From contig NZ_JAETXX010000002.1 of assembly GCF_021764745.1 (NCBI RefSeq), positions 310,001 to 374,000 on the forward strand: DNA of 64,000 nt, written 5' to 3'. The notes below the pieces were generated by a model that worked only from the letters and a program-made list of their open reading frames with translations, made no database searches and was not told the DNA's origin. This DNA is from Joostella atrarenae (GTDB lineage Bacteria; Bacteroidota; Bacteroidia; Flavobacteriales; Flavobacteriaceae). Positions 34,947-44,280 of this stretch are shown here, one piece after another (the stretch's first letter is position 1; each line of letters opens with the position of its first letter). The translations under genes and the position numbers were made by a program.

Positions 34947-35145
34947 GCTGCACAAACCTTTGGAAACAATGTACGGCTCAATCGCTATATTTTAGAAAAC
35001 ATTGGAACTAGTTAAGATTGCTATGAACTCGCTTTAAACCTTGTTATTATTAAGACTATGTATTACTAAACCTCTAAAATATACACGCTCATTCGCCTAT
35101 TGTTTTAACCAAAGTTTTCTGAGGCCATTTAAAATCTAACTTAGT

Positions 35146-37521
35146 TTAAACTTTAATTCCAAATTTTTTAATCTTATCTAAAGCATCATTTACAATTTGT
35201 AATCTTCTGAGGTCTATGTTTTCTTGTTTTTTAATTCTAGTTATAACAGTTTTTATTATACTTATTTCTTTGAAGCTTAATTTTCCAGTTTGTTCTCCTA
35301 TAGCAATTACTTTTTTCCAAGTATCGTTTTCAACAAGTTTTAACCTGTTGTAAATTGAAATTGGGTCAATTAAATCTCTTTCTTCGAGTTTACTCAACTT
35401 AATAATTGAATCAAAATCTATGCTTTCATTTTTTAACAAATCTATTATTTCACTTCCTTTAGAAATTTCAAGTTCAGTTAAACTGCCATTTCTTTTTAGT
35501 TTACCTCGAATATTTGATACATAATTTTGTTGTACAATAGAAAGTGTATCTGTATTTATATTGTAAAAGCATAGTCCATCCCAAAAACGCAAACCTAAAG
35601 ATGTGATTTTTTCTAAGGCGTTATATTTTTTTGTTTCTGCAATTTGGTCAATATCTGTTTCATACCTTAATTTAAAGTCCTTATCAGAAATCAAATATTT
35701 TTTTATTACATCTAAGTTTACAGGATGCTTAGTTATACTCTTTAATTTATCCCAATTTTTTTCACTTTTCGCAGCTTCACTAATTAATAATACATTCAAA
35801 TTGGTAAAAAACTCATAAACAAAAATTAGAAGTTTTTTTAGCTCTATTTGAAATTCTTCACTTATATGTTGTTCATTCCAAATTTTACCTAAATCTAGTT
35901 TATTATTTGTTATGAAATGCAAGTATGATAATGCATAAGCAACTGTATGTGATTTAATATTTGTATCTCCTATTGGATCTTGATTTTTTCTACCAAAAAG
36001 TTTATCTGTAGCCTTAAAAAGTATTGCATTTGCAATAATATCTTCCCAATATATTTTATTTGGTTTTTTCTTTTTAAATTCTTTTTCTACATCACGCAAA
36101 AAAGCATTATAATTTTTTTGAGCACCTTTCGAAACATGATAAGGTTGTAGTTTCCAAAGATTCATATATTTTGAAACTTCCGATTTGATAATTAATTGAT
36201 GCCTTGGGTATTTAAGTTTGAAAGCGTTCTGTTTGCTTTTAGTAGGTTCTTTGTTCAAGGCTTCTCTATACTGACCTTTAACTCTCTCAAAAAACCAAAT
36301 AGATTGTTTATTCTTATCATCAACATCTATAGCAAAAGTAGTTCTAGATAATTCTTCAAGTCGAATTAAAAAAGGATTATTCGAAGTTAAATCTAGTTCA
36401 GAAACCTTATTTTGACTATTTGCATATCTTGAAATAAATGGAACCGTTTCATTTTTCTTTTCCTCATTTTTAATAACTGTCAATTTCATTTGAACAAAAA
36501 CATCCGAAATATCTGCTTCCTTATATTTTTTAGCAGTATGAAATAGTGACGCTGTTGTTTGTCCTCCATTTACTATTTGAAAATCTTTAACTGAAACCAA
36601 AACTAATTGATTTTTATCGTTTAGTTTAGTCTTCACTTCTTGCGAAGTTGCTGCAAGACCATTGTTATAAGGTAAAAACATATGAGGTTCAAACCTAATT
36701 GTATCACGAATTCCTCTGTTAACTTTACCTGTCTGTTGCAAAAATGCTCTAACATTACTTTCCAGTAATCTAGTTCCATAATTTCTGTACATCGTTGCTA
36801 ATACTGAACCTGGAACTATTGCAAGATAACATTCGTATAATTCGTTTTTCGAAGGCATTTCCAAACAGGGAATTACTTCACCAATAATTTCTTCAAAATC
36901 TATTTCAATCGGTTCTCGATTTCCAGTTGATTGTGAAAGCCTATGTAAACGCTCAACATCCCAGATTTTAAAATTTATTAATACATCTTCTAAATTTTTT
37001 AATTTGAAATTTGAAGGAGGATCATGAGGAATATCTCCATTTGATAAAATAAAAATATTGACACGTATTATTTTCTTAAATTCTTTTTTTAAAACTGTTG
37101 CTAACCCATAAGCTTCTGTTGAAGGTTCTATTTCATCGAGATAGCCTTTTAAAGCTGCATTGATAAACCCTGTTGACCATTTTAAGAACTTGTCAAAATC
37201 ACTTTTTGTAACTCTGTAAAGTTGGTTTGTATCTTTATAAGAAGAAATGAAAATATCTATGTTTTCATAGCCTTCTTCCAAAGCATATCCATTTATTTTG
37301 AATTGAATATTTTCATTTTTATTTTCTTTAATATAATGGCATAACCTTACTCCTTCAGTTTCACCAGCTTCAGTTAATGTCTCCATAACATGTTCTGTGA
37401 ATTTATTCTCTTTGGAATCACCATTTTCATCAGAATAAACTAAAGATTGGACTTCATTATATAAATTCTGGATAAATAAAGCCAATTCAAAATCTGAATT
37501 GTTAGTTTTATTATTAGTCAT
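35146..37521 (-). CDS. AIPR-family protein (abortive-infection type), defence operon
   Basis: 791 residues. AIPR signatures are in the middle: FLPYNNGLAATSQEV, DFQIVNGGQTTASLFH and VPFISRYANSQNKVSELDL, the arrangement known from AIPR proteins linked to phage-abortive systems. The first ~200 residues may be the usual N-terminal AIPR region. Biochemical activity is not established for the family; nucleic-acid binding or a nuclease role has been proposed. It is the last gene of the operon and overlaps the PD-(D/E)XK gene by 8 bases, so it depends on the methyltransferase promoter. Confidence 0.85.
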   Translation of the reverse strand: MTNNKTNNSDFELALFIQNLYNEVQSLVYSDENGDSKENKFTEHVMETLTEAGETEGVRLCHYIKENKNENIQFKINGYALEEGYENIDIFISSYKDTNQLYRVTKSDFDKFLKWSTGFINAALKGYLDEIEPSTEAYGLATVLKKEFKKIIRVNIFILSNGDIPHDPPSNFKLKNLEDVLINFKIWDVERLHRLSQSTGNREPIEIDFEEIIGEVIPCLEMPSKNELYECYLAIVPGSVLATMYRNYGTRLLESNVRAFLQQTGKVNRGIRDTIRFEPHMFLPYNNGLAATSQEVKTKLNDKNQLVLVSVKDFQIVNGGQTTASLFHTAKKYKEADISDVFVQMKLTVIKNEEKKNETVPFISRYANSQNKVSELDLTSNNPFLIRLEELSRTTFAIDVDDKNKQSIWFFERVKGQYREALNKEPTKSKQNAFKLKYPRHQLIIKSEVSKYMNLWKLQPYHVSKGAQKNYNAFLRDVEKEFKKKKPNKIYWEDIIANAILFKATDKLFGRKNQDPIGDTNIKSHTVAYALSYLHFITNNKLDLGKIWNEQHISEEFQIELKKLLIFVYEFFTNLNVLLISEAAKSEKNWDKLKSITKHPVNLDVIKKYLISDKDFKLRYETDIDQIAETKKYNALEKITSLGLRFWDGLCFYNINTDTLSIVQQNYVSNIRGKLKRNGSLTELEISKGSEIIDLLKNESIDFDSIIKLSKLEERDLIDPISIYNRLKLVENDTWKKVIAIGEQTGKLSFKEISIIKTVITRIKKQENIDLRRLQIVNDALDKIKKFGIKV

Positions 37522-38494
37522 CTAATATTTCATTTAGAATTTCTGTAAATGTGATTTCAAAATTTATACAATATCCTAAATCAATACCATACGATATTTT
37601 TGAAATTGATTCATTTACCATTAATGCAGTTATTTTTGGAAACTCAGAAGTCACATTATAATATTTCTCATCCCTTATAAGATAGCCGATTTCATTATAT
37701 TCAACCTCTAATTCAGGAAAAACACCGAGATTAATCAATTTTACATTAAAAACATTTAACAAATCTATATCACTATTTAATAACAAGCGAATATCGTTTA
37801 TGAGACTTAACAAAGTAGTTCCGTCTGGAAATTCATATAATTTATAAAAGGCTATAAAAAGTTTGTCTAATCCTGAAATATCTAATTGATATTCACTTGA
37901 AATTTTAATTGTTTGTGAATTTGAAATTGAAGTTTTTACTTCAATAGCTTTAGCATTAGTATAAAAATCCTGATTAGTACCATTTGGAGCTTTCCAAGCA
38001 TTTATAATTTGTATATAATTATTTTCTTTTAATACTTTATTTAAAAAATATAATTCACCAAAAAGCCCTCTTTGTTGTTGTGGCGTTAAAAGGTTTGTTG
38101 AAAACTTTTCAAATAATTTTTTCCAATAATTAATTCGCTTTGATATAATATTAAGCGCAATTTCAGAATTATTAATATCCAATAATGAGTTTATAATATC
38201 TTCAATAAATACAATAAAAATATCAGTTAATTCATCGTCTAAAAGGATTATGGCTAACTCTTTTTTATTATTTGAACTAGGTATAATTTGTACTTCTACA
38301 CCTATAAAACGTTTCAAATAATTCTGATGGATATTAATATTAGAATCTAATTCAAGGAGGAATATTTTCGCATTTGAAAAAGTAATTGTGCCTATAAAAC
38401 ATGTTAGTCCAGAAACCTGAACAACACGCTCCCGAAAAACTTTGTTTTTGGAGGCATTTAGTTGACTATCCCAAATATCTTTTATGCTATTCAT
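37514..38494 (-). CDS. PD-(D/E)XK motif protein (DUF4420), defence operon
   Basis: 326 residues. The nuclease core lies in the middle: Glu147 in RGLFGELYFL, Asp176 in TNQDFYTN and the Glu185-x-Lys187 pair in AIEVKTS. This is the E...D...ExK arrangement of PD-(D/E)XK endonucleases, and the family is named for it. It is the most likely DNA-cutting subunit of the system. It overlaps both neighbours (8 bases each), which points to a fixed stoichiometry. Confidence 0.85.
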   Translation of the reverse strand: MNSIKDIWDSQLNASKNKVFRERVVQVSGLTCFIGTITFSNAKIFLLELDSNINIHQNYLKRFIGVEVQIIPSSNNKKELAIILLDDELTDIFIVFIEDIINSLLDINNSEIALNIISKRINYWKKLFEKFSTNLLTPQQQRGLFGELYFLNKVLKENNYIQIINAWKAPNGTNQDFYTNAKAIEVKTSISNSQTIKISSEYQLDISGLDKLFIAFYKLYEFPDGTTLLSLINDIRLLLNSDIDLLNVFNVKLINLGVFPELEVEYNEIGYLIRDEKYYNVTSEFPKITALMVNESISKISYGIDLGYCINFEITFTEILNEILDD

Positions 38495-41261
38495 CTATAT
38501 CATCATCTTCTTGAGAGTATTCAAAATCAGGGTTTATTGGCCTTGCTGCAAATTCTACTTTTCTCTCATTAGTAAATTCTGGTATAATTACTCCAAAACC
38601 AACCAACGGAATATTTTCATCTAAATCTGGAGAAATTCTAGGGTCAAATGGAACTATGACCAATAAAGGTGTTTGTGAGTTTTTCCTTCTTTCCTTTATT
38701 TCATTTTCAGATGGAGTTGCTTCTTCGAAATTTAAATCAACCATTCTTGCTCTTTTATCAAGAATAGCATTTTTACCATTCTTAACTGACAATTCATTCT
38801 TTCCATCGTCAAAATTTCTTGCAGGTAAACCACCATTTATGATTTTATCTTTCAGAATAAAGTCATGCTTTAATGTTTTTAAACCATTAATGATTTCTGC
38901 TTTAGCTGTTACTTTATTTCTAGAATTTAGTATTACTGCTAAATTCCAATTGTCTAAACTCCCTTGATTACTTTGAGCGGTTATATAATTGCAAAGAGTA
39001 TCCAAATCATGATAGTTCTGCTGATATGATTCTAAAAATGTTACAATTTTTGATGCTGAAATATTATTCCAAAGTAATTCATTTACTTCTTGTCTATTAG
39101 GTTCAGATAATGTGTTTAATAGAAATGCAAAACTGTCATAATTGCTTTTTACAATTTTAGAATCTTTATTGAAAATAAAAGTTTGCTTTGTTTGACCTGA
39201 AAAACCAACATTAATTACTTCATGTTCTCGCATTTTTGCAGCACTAGTTATTTGTAATCTATTAATAGCGACCATTTCTGGATGTGTTCTCACTTTTAAT
39301 TGATAATGAGATGGCGTTTTGTTTTGTGATGCCATATTATTAAAATCCACTTTCATTTCTTCTGTAGCTAAAGTAATATGCCTATACCAATTTATTAATT
39401 GCTCTGTTGTATATAAACGACATAAATCTGCATAACCAGGGCGATAACCAAACCATCTACCCATTTGCATTAATGAATCATAAAGACGTGTAGCTCTTAA
39501 ATAATAACTTACAGATAATCCTTCAAGTGTAATTCCTCTTGCAAGTTTATTACCACCAACAGCAATAACTGACATACCATTATCATAAGAGTTATAGTTT
39601 ATTTCTTCTATTTTATGATATTCTAAATTTCTTGTATCCTTAGTGCCATGAACGGCTCTAACCTCAATTTTTGTAACAGCATCAATTAATGCAGATTTTA
39701 GCTCTTCCCAAGAATGTTGCTTAATCTTATGATCATTATAAGAAATATTAATTAAGACATTATCTGTAGTTGGAATAAAATCATCTTCAAAAAGTTCTTT
39801 TAATTCATTTAATAAAGTTCCTTGACCAGATCTTATTTGTAAAGTATAATCTCTCAATATTTCATTAACCAACCAAGCTATTCTATCAATCCATGCAACA
39901 TATAAGGCTACATGAACTAACATTGAATTGTGCTTCTTTTCCTGTCCACGCAATCTTCTAATCGCACAAGTAAGAATAAATGATTTTATTGCTTTTTTAA
40001 GGCTATTAGGTACATCGTTAGGTAAATCCTCTTTGTTTAATCTATTTATTCTTCGAGGGAAATAAGGTTCTTGGTCTTCAGTTTGTCTAATTGTATCAAA
40101 TCCTTGAACTTCTTCAGAGGTTTCTTCATTATTATATCCGAAAACTTGTATTGCTCCTATATAATTTGAAGGTGGAGGAATATTAACTATGAAATCTCTA
40201 GGAAATAAATCTTCACCTACTTTAAGCTGAATGTCTTTTACAACAGTTTCAAGATTTTCACTCCATGAAGCAGGTATAAAAATGTTTGCATAAGGTGTAG
40301 CAGTATATCCTATAAATGTATTCTGATTAAATAAGTTTAATAGTGTTCTAATTAATCTATTTATTGTTCTTACATCAAGTTCAGTTCCAGAATTAACTGA
40401 AGCATTATCTGCTTCATCATCAATTAATAATAAAGGTATATCGAATATTTTTCTATCACCATTTTCACTTTCTTTTGAAAATTGATACAGCCATAGAATC
40501 AAGTTTTCTAATATGCTTTTATTCTTTTTAATTACTAAAACCGTTGGACTATTTCCACCAATTGGCACATTGATACTTGTTGCGATTTTTCTATTAAAAT
40601 CTCCTTTATTATCAGATGATGTAAATGAATATATTTCGGTTTCTGCTTTTATTTTACCAACTCCAATTTTATGTTTTTGTTTTCTTAGAATAAAATCTGA
40701 ACTATTTCTTCCAATATAACCTTCATCAATACGGAGTTGTGTTTGTGCTCTTAAACTATTGTGTATTCCAGCAATAACAATAATTAGTTTATATCCTGCA
40801 TCTGTGGCTTTATTTATTAAACCTGTATAATTAGCTGTTTTTCCAGATTGTACATTTCCAACAACCATACCTCTTCTATCCCAACGACCTTTTATTTTTG
40901 GGTTAACACATTTATCTAATATTTTATCTGTAATATCATCTAGTGTATCAATTGGAAAAGAAGAATCTTTCTGATTCATATAGATTTTATATCTATTCCA
41001 TAGTTCAGGATTAATTTTTGATTTCTCGTTATATAGCCAAGGTTTTACATCTTCAGCAACCAACAAAGTTGCTTCTTTTGAATAAACCTCAAAATCAGCT
41101 TCAAGTTCACTTACTAGTTCCTCTCTATTTAGATCAATAAAATCAGGCATAAGAATGATATTATCAATTGCTTGATTTATTATATCATTTGTTATTTCTT
41201 TTCTATCATAATTTCCCAGAAGTATATGTGCTATATTTTTTGCGCTTTGAATTTGACTCAT
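38487..41261 (-). CDS. Z1-domain superfamily II helicase-like protein, defence operon
   Basis: 924 residues. Helicase-like ATPase motifs are visible: Walker A GNVQSGKTANYTG (Lys141), motif II LLLIDDEADN (281-285 DDEAD), motif III FIGYTATPYANI (~317-327) and, after the Z1 domain, GGNKLARGITLEGL with LMQMGRWFGYRPGY (motifs V/VI). The Z1 domain is characteristic of proteins in modification-linked gene clusters with MORC/GHKL ATPases. It probably translocates on or unwinds DNA for the nuclease partner. It starts 2 bases after the ATPase gene ends. Confidence 0.9.
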   Translation of the reverse strand: MSQIQSAKNIAHILLGNYDRKEITNDIINQAIDNIILMPDFIDLNREELVSELEADFEVYSKEATLLVAEDVKPWLYNEKSKINPELWNRYKIYMNQKDSSFPIDTLDDITDKILDKCVNPKIKGRWDRRGMVVGNVQSGKTANYTGLINKATDAGYKLIIVIAGIHNSLRAQTQLRIDEGYIGRNSSDFILRKQKHKIGVGKIKAETEIYSFTSSDNKGDFNRKIATSINVPIGGNSPTVLVIKKNKSILENLILWLYQFSKESENGDRKIFDIPLLLIDDEADNASVNSGTELDVRTINRLIRTLLNLFNQNTFIGYTATPYANIFIPASWSENLETVVKDIQLKVGEDLFPRDFIVNIPPPSNYIGAIQVFGYNNEETSEEVQGFDTIRQTEDQEPYFPRRINRLNKEDLPNDVPNSLKKAIKSFILTCAIRRLRGQEKKHNSMLVHVALYVAWIDRIAWLVNEILRDYTLQIRSGQGTLLNELKELFEDDFIPTTDNVLINISYNDHKIKQHSWEELKSALIDAVTKIEVRAVHGTKDTRNLEYHKIEEINYNSYDNGMSVIAVGGNKLARGITLEGLSVSYYLRATRLYDSLMQMGRWFGYRPGYADLCRLYTTEQLINWYRHITLATEEMKVDFNNMASQNKTPSHYQLKVRTHPEMVAINRLQITSAAKMREHEVINVGFSGQTKQTFIFNKDSKIVKSNYDSFAFLLNTLSEPNRQEVNELLWNNISASKIVTFLESYQQNYHDLDTLCNYITAQSNQGSLDNWNLAVILNSRNKVTAKAEIINGLKTLKHDFILKDKIINGGLPARNFDDGKNELSVKNGKNAILDKRARMVDLNFEEATPSENEIKERRKNSQTPLLVIVPFDPRISPDLDENIPLVGFGVIIPEFTNERKVEFAARPINPDFEYSQEDDDIDE

Positions 41262-41263
41262 AA

Positions 41264-42745
41264 TTATTTGAAGTATTCTAAAAGTTGTGGATATTCATTA
41301 AAAGGTTGAATATTAAAAATTTGTTTTATAGCAATTTCATTGCTAGTTCCTCCTTTTTTCAATGATTCAAACATCATTTGTGCTAACTTTATAGTTCCCG
41401 ATTCTAATTCTTTAGATTCGTTTCTTAATTCTACACTTTCAGGGTTTTCGCTATAATTCTGTATTATAGATTCAACTGGTGTATTTTCTCCAATAAGTTT
41501 AAAAATTGATTTTAAACTTTTATTTGTTACTGACTCTGATTTTAACTCTTTAGCTAAAATTGGATGTTCTTCATTTATATAATAATTAATTGCTCCATCA
41601 CGTTGTTTTTTAGCTTTCCAAATTGGTTGAAAATCAAAACTAGTAATTGAATCATCTAACATTATTTGATTCCCTCTGAAACGATATATGTTAGATGCTG
41701 TTTGCCTAGTCATTTTTCCCAAACGAACTAAATCTTTTCTAATTAAAATTGAAGGTGTTGCAGTTGCTTTTTTTATATCAATTTTCCATTCATGGTCAAG
41801 TTTATTTGGAATATCAACTAATATTCTTGCATTTTTATAGTGTTCATTTTTTGTGAAAATACCAAGCCAATCACCATAAAGTAAAAGACGTTCATTTCTA
41901 TAAATGTAAAATCCTTGTAGTTTATACCAATCCTCAGTTTTGGCTTTCTTCCTATCCTCTTCATTAATTTTAGAAATATGAGGCAATACATAACATTTAA
42001 TACGAACATTATCATTTTCTAAAAGTTCGTCACATACTAATTGACTACCTTCTTCCTCTTTCATAAATGGATCCCAAGGTTTAATAGGAATTCCATTTAT
42101 CCATAGTTTAATTTTTCTTTTTTCTAAATATCGATGAAAAACTAAACTCAGATGCTCTTCTACTAATGCAAATTCTTCTAAAAAAACTCTTCTAGCTGCT
42201 TCATTTTCTATGTGAGAATTACCAACAAGTCTATCTAGTTTTTCCCAAATAACTATAGTTCCACTTTTTTCTTTAGATAATTCTTCAACCAAATTTTGAT
42301 TTGAAATGTAATCAAGCAATGACCATTTCCCAGTTTTATTTACAAAATCTAAATCCCAACATCTTTTTAAAGTTTTATATTCACTTTTTTTAGTTACAAC
42401 AGTTAAAACTTTACATTGTGAAAAAGATGAAGTTTTCAATCCAAGACCAAACCTTCCTAGATCAGATTCTTCTCTTTCATCATTCGGGTCTTTACTTCCA
42501 GGTGTCATCGCCTTGACTAAGGAATCTTTGTCCATTCCTTCTCCATCATCTTTGATTGTAACGATTGAATTTTTTCCTAACCATTCATAATTAATCCATA
42601 CATTTTCAGCTTTAGCAGATATGCTGTTGTCAATAATATCCGCAATTGCTGTTTGTAAATTATAGCCAAATGCTCTGAAAGTATTAATCATTGCACTAGC
42701 CTCTGGAGGTGTTTCTTCAGAAATGTAGTCGGAATATTTTGTCAT
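41264..42745 (-). CDS. GHKL (MORC/MutL-like) ATPase, defence operon
   Basis: 493 residues with an N-terminal GHKL ATPase. The N-box is AIADIIDNSISAKA (~33-46), where Asp36 takes the place of the usual catalytic Glu. The G1 box is KDDGEGM (~65-71) and the G2 box GRFGLGLKTSS (~98-106). A transducer-like S5 domain follows, then a C-terminal helical region. Prokaryotic MORC-like ATPases of this type are known from predicted restriction-modification operons, where ATP-driven dimerisation is thought to clamp DNA. The start overlaps the methyltransferase stop by 4 bases. Confidence 0.88.
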   Translation of the reverse strand: MTKYSDYISEETPPEASAMINTFRAFGYNLQTAIADIIDNSISAKAENVWINYEWLGKNSIVTIKDDGEGMDKDSLVKAMTPGSKDPNDEREESDLGRFGLGLKTSSFSQCKVLTVVTKKSEYKTLKRCWDLDFVNKTGKWSLLDYISNQNLVEELSKEKSGTIVIWEKLDRLVGNSHIENEAARRVFLEEFALVEEHLSLVFHRYLEKRKIKLWINGIPIKPWDPFMKEEEGSQLVCDELLENDNVRIKCYVLPHISKINEEDRKKAKTEDWYKLQGFYIYRNERLLLYGDWLGIFTKNEHYKNARILVDIPNKLDHEWKIDIKKATATPSILIRKDLVRLGKMTRQTASNIYRFRGNQIMLDDSITSFDFQPIWKAKKQRDGAINYYINEEHPILAKELKSESVTNKSLKSIFKLIGENTPVESIIQNYSENPESVELRNESKELESGTIKLAQMMFESLKKGGTSNEIAIKQIFNIQPFNEYPQLLEYFK

Positions 42746-43959
42746 ATTTTATTCATTATCGCATTCGCAATCTTTTCTGCCATTAATGGAGGGACTGCAT
42801 TGCCAATTTGTTTAAAAGCTGCACTTCTTCCACCCTCAAAAAAGAAATCGTCAGGGAATGATTGTATTCTTGCAGCTTCTCTAACAGATAATGAACGAAC
42901 TTGTTTAGTATCAGGATAAATATAATGATGACCATCTTTAGCTATGTGAGCTACCATAGTATGAGAAAACCCATTTGGGTCAACTACTTTAAATCTATCT
43001 ACAAAGGATTTTTCATTTTTGTGAGTTTTTAATTCACTTGGTAAATCAGGATATTTTAATCGCTCTTTCTTTTGCCATTTTTCAATTGCAATCTTGTAAA
43101 TTTCTAAGTCTCTATGATTATGAGGTCGAGCAATGTGTTGAGATACAAAATCAACTCCATTTCGTAATTCAAATTGATTTAGATATTCAGTTGTATTTGT
43201 TTTGTATTTAGTAATGTTTTTTTGCTCTCCTGGTTTGAGTTTTTTTAAATCTGTTAGTATATCTCTAACTTTAAAATTATGTTTAATTTCATCTAAAATT
43301 GGATATTCAAATTCTATATCTTTTCTCCAACCAATTAAAATCACTCTCCTTCTTTTTTGAAGTACTCCAAAATCTTCTGAATGCTGTATTTTATAATCTA
43401 AATTATAACCTATTGAACGAAAATATTTTTGCATGTTTTTAAAGTACATGCCTTTTTCTGCTGATATAAGACCTAATACGTTTTCAAAAACAAATGCTTT
43501 TGGTCTATAATTTTTTAAAAATTTAGCATATTCTTTATAAAGGAAATTTCTAGGATCATTTTTCATTCCTTTTTCATCTCTTGCTCTTCCTACCAATGAA
43601 TATGCCTGACATGGTGGACCACCAATAACCAAATCAATTTCGTTATTACCGGCTAATTTATCTATCTTATCAAAGATGATTTTATTGTATTTGCCACCAA
43701 TTCCAATATTTAAAACTGATTCTGATAAAAATTTATCTCCAAATTTTGAAATAAAATTTTCACGAGTTATTTTATCATTTAAATAATCATTGTAATGGTC
43801 TAAATTATTTTCATGTTTTAGTTTGTGATAAACTAATCTTGTTTCTAAAGTATTACATGCATGAGAGTCTAACTCAACATGAGCAATAGGATTAAAACCA
43901 GCCTTAATAAAGCCTTCAGAAAGTCCACCAGCACCTGAAAATAAGTCAATAAAATTCAT
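42742..43959 (-). CDS. DNA (cytosine-5) methyltransferase, defence operon
   Basis: 405 residues, C5 type. Motif I is DLFSGAGGLSEGF (~5-17), the catalytic motif IV GGPPCQAYS has Cys117, motif VI is FENVLGL, motif VIII RRRVILIGWR and motif X QIGNAVPPLMAEKIA near the end. The target-recognition region between VIII and X (~225-330) is unlike any I can assign to a sequence. It would mark host DNA so the downstream ATPase/helicase/nuclease can tell self from phage. First gene of the operon. Confidence 0.95.
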   Translation of the reverse strand: MNFIDLFSGAGGLSEGFIKAGFNPIAHVELDSHACNTLETRLVYHKLKHENNLDHYNDYLNDKITRENFISKFGDKFLSESVLNIGIGGKYNKIIFDKIDKLAGNNEIDLVIGGPPCQAYSLVGRARDEKGMKNDPRNFLYKEYAKFLKNYRPKAFVFENVLGLISAEKGMYFKNMQKYFRSIGYNLDYKIQHSEDFGVLQKRRRVILIGWRKDIEFEYPILDEIKHNFKVRDILTDLKKLKPGEQKNITKYKTNTTEYLNQFELRNGVDFVSQHIARPHNHRDLEIYKIAIEKWQKKERLKYPDLPSELKTHKNEKSFVDRFKVVDPNGFSHTMVAHIAKDGHHYIYPDTKQVRSLSVREAARIQSFPDDFFFEGGRSAAFKQIGNAVPPLMAEKIANAIMNKI

Positions 43960-44007
43960 AAGGTGAATATACTAATAATATAAGTTTTTGCAATATTTTC
44001 TTATTGA

Positions 44008-44175
44008 ATTATTAACACATTTATCCACTGCACAAACATACCCACTTCCCTCCTACATCCTCGCATAAAAAAGTGTTTATTCATAGTTTTTTATTTTATC
44101 AGCGAAGTTCATGCATCTCACATACGCGAAGTCATTAACATTGCAGAAGATACTTTCAAAAACAAACAACTTTAA
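44008..44175 (+). pseudogene. Possible 3' remnant of a lost gene
   Basis: An open frame without a start codon ends at a TAA (44173-44175). Its last part reads ISEVHASHIREVINIAED and then TFKNKQL, which looks like a real soluble-protein C-terminus, and it is followed at once by a terminator hairpin. I cannot name the family. It could be the end of a gene cut when the defence operon was acquired, or chance. Confidence 0.25.
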
Positions 44176-44178
44176 ATA

Positions 44179-44229
44179 AAAAAGTTTTATTCATACAACT
44201 AAACTAATGTTGTACAAATAAAACTTTTT
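44179..44229. terminator. Bidirectional terminator beside the nitroreductase
   Basis: AAAAAGTTTTATT (44179-44191) pairs perfectly with AATAAAACTTTTT (44217-44229), with an inner ACAAC/GTTGT stem (44195-44199, 44209-44213). On the minus strand it is followed by T-rich DNA and lies 51 bases after the nitroreductase stop. Confidence 0.8.
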
Positions 44230-44280
44230 AAGTGATATTTTAAGCTTCTTACTAAATGTATATAATAAGTAGCTTATAAA

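Larger units (their letters stand above)
34395..35145. other. 751-base gene-free region between SDR and defence operon
   Basis: No credible open reading frame on either strand. It holds several inverted repeats: TGCCTG-N8-CAGGCA (34630-34649), AAAAGCTAGCTTTT (34734-34747), ATACGAG/CTCGTAT (34770-34814) and nested repeats near 34909-34946. No tRNA, integrase or transposase was seen. It looks like decayed or repetitive intergenic DNA at the edge of an acquired island. Confidence 0.6.
43960..44280. other. Right flank of defence operon, 321 bases
   Basis: Contains the promoter region of the methyltransferase (no clear TAnnTTTG), a possible plus-strand coding remnant (44008-44175), a near-direct repeat (44065-44085 versus 44177-44196) and the terminator at 44179-44229. 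No RNA gene was seen. Confidence 0.5.

Noticed and set aside
34395-35145. Possible tRNA, integrase site or small RNA in the large gap
   Set aside because: No cloverleaf, T-loop, or integrase remnant was seen; only inverted repeats.
35142-35151. AGTTTAAACT palindrome at the stop of the AIPR gene
   Set aside because: Ten-base A/T palindrome of the kind expected by chance in this DNA.
35146-43959. Reading the defence operon as a classical type II or DISARM/BREX system
   Set aside because: There is no PglZ, no DrmA/B and no stand-alone restriction enzyme; the GHKL, Z1, DUF4420 and AIPR set points to the MORC-linked group.
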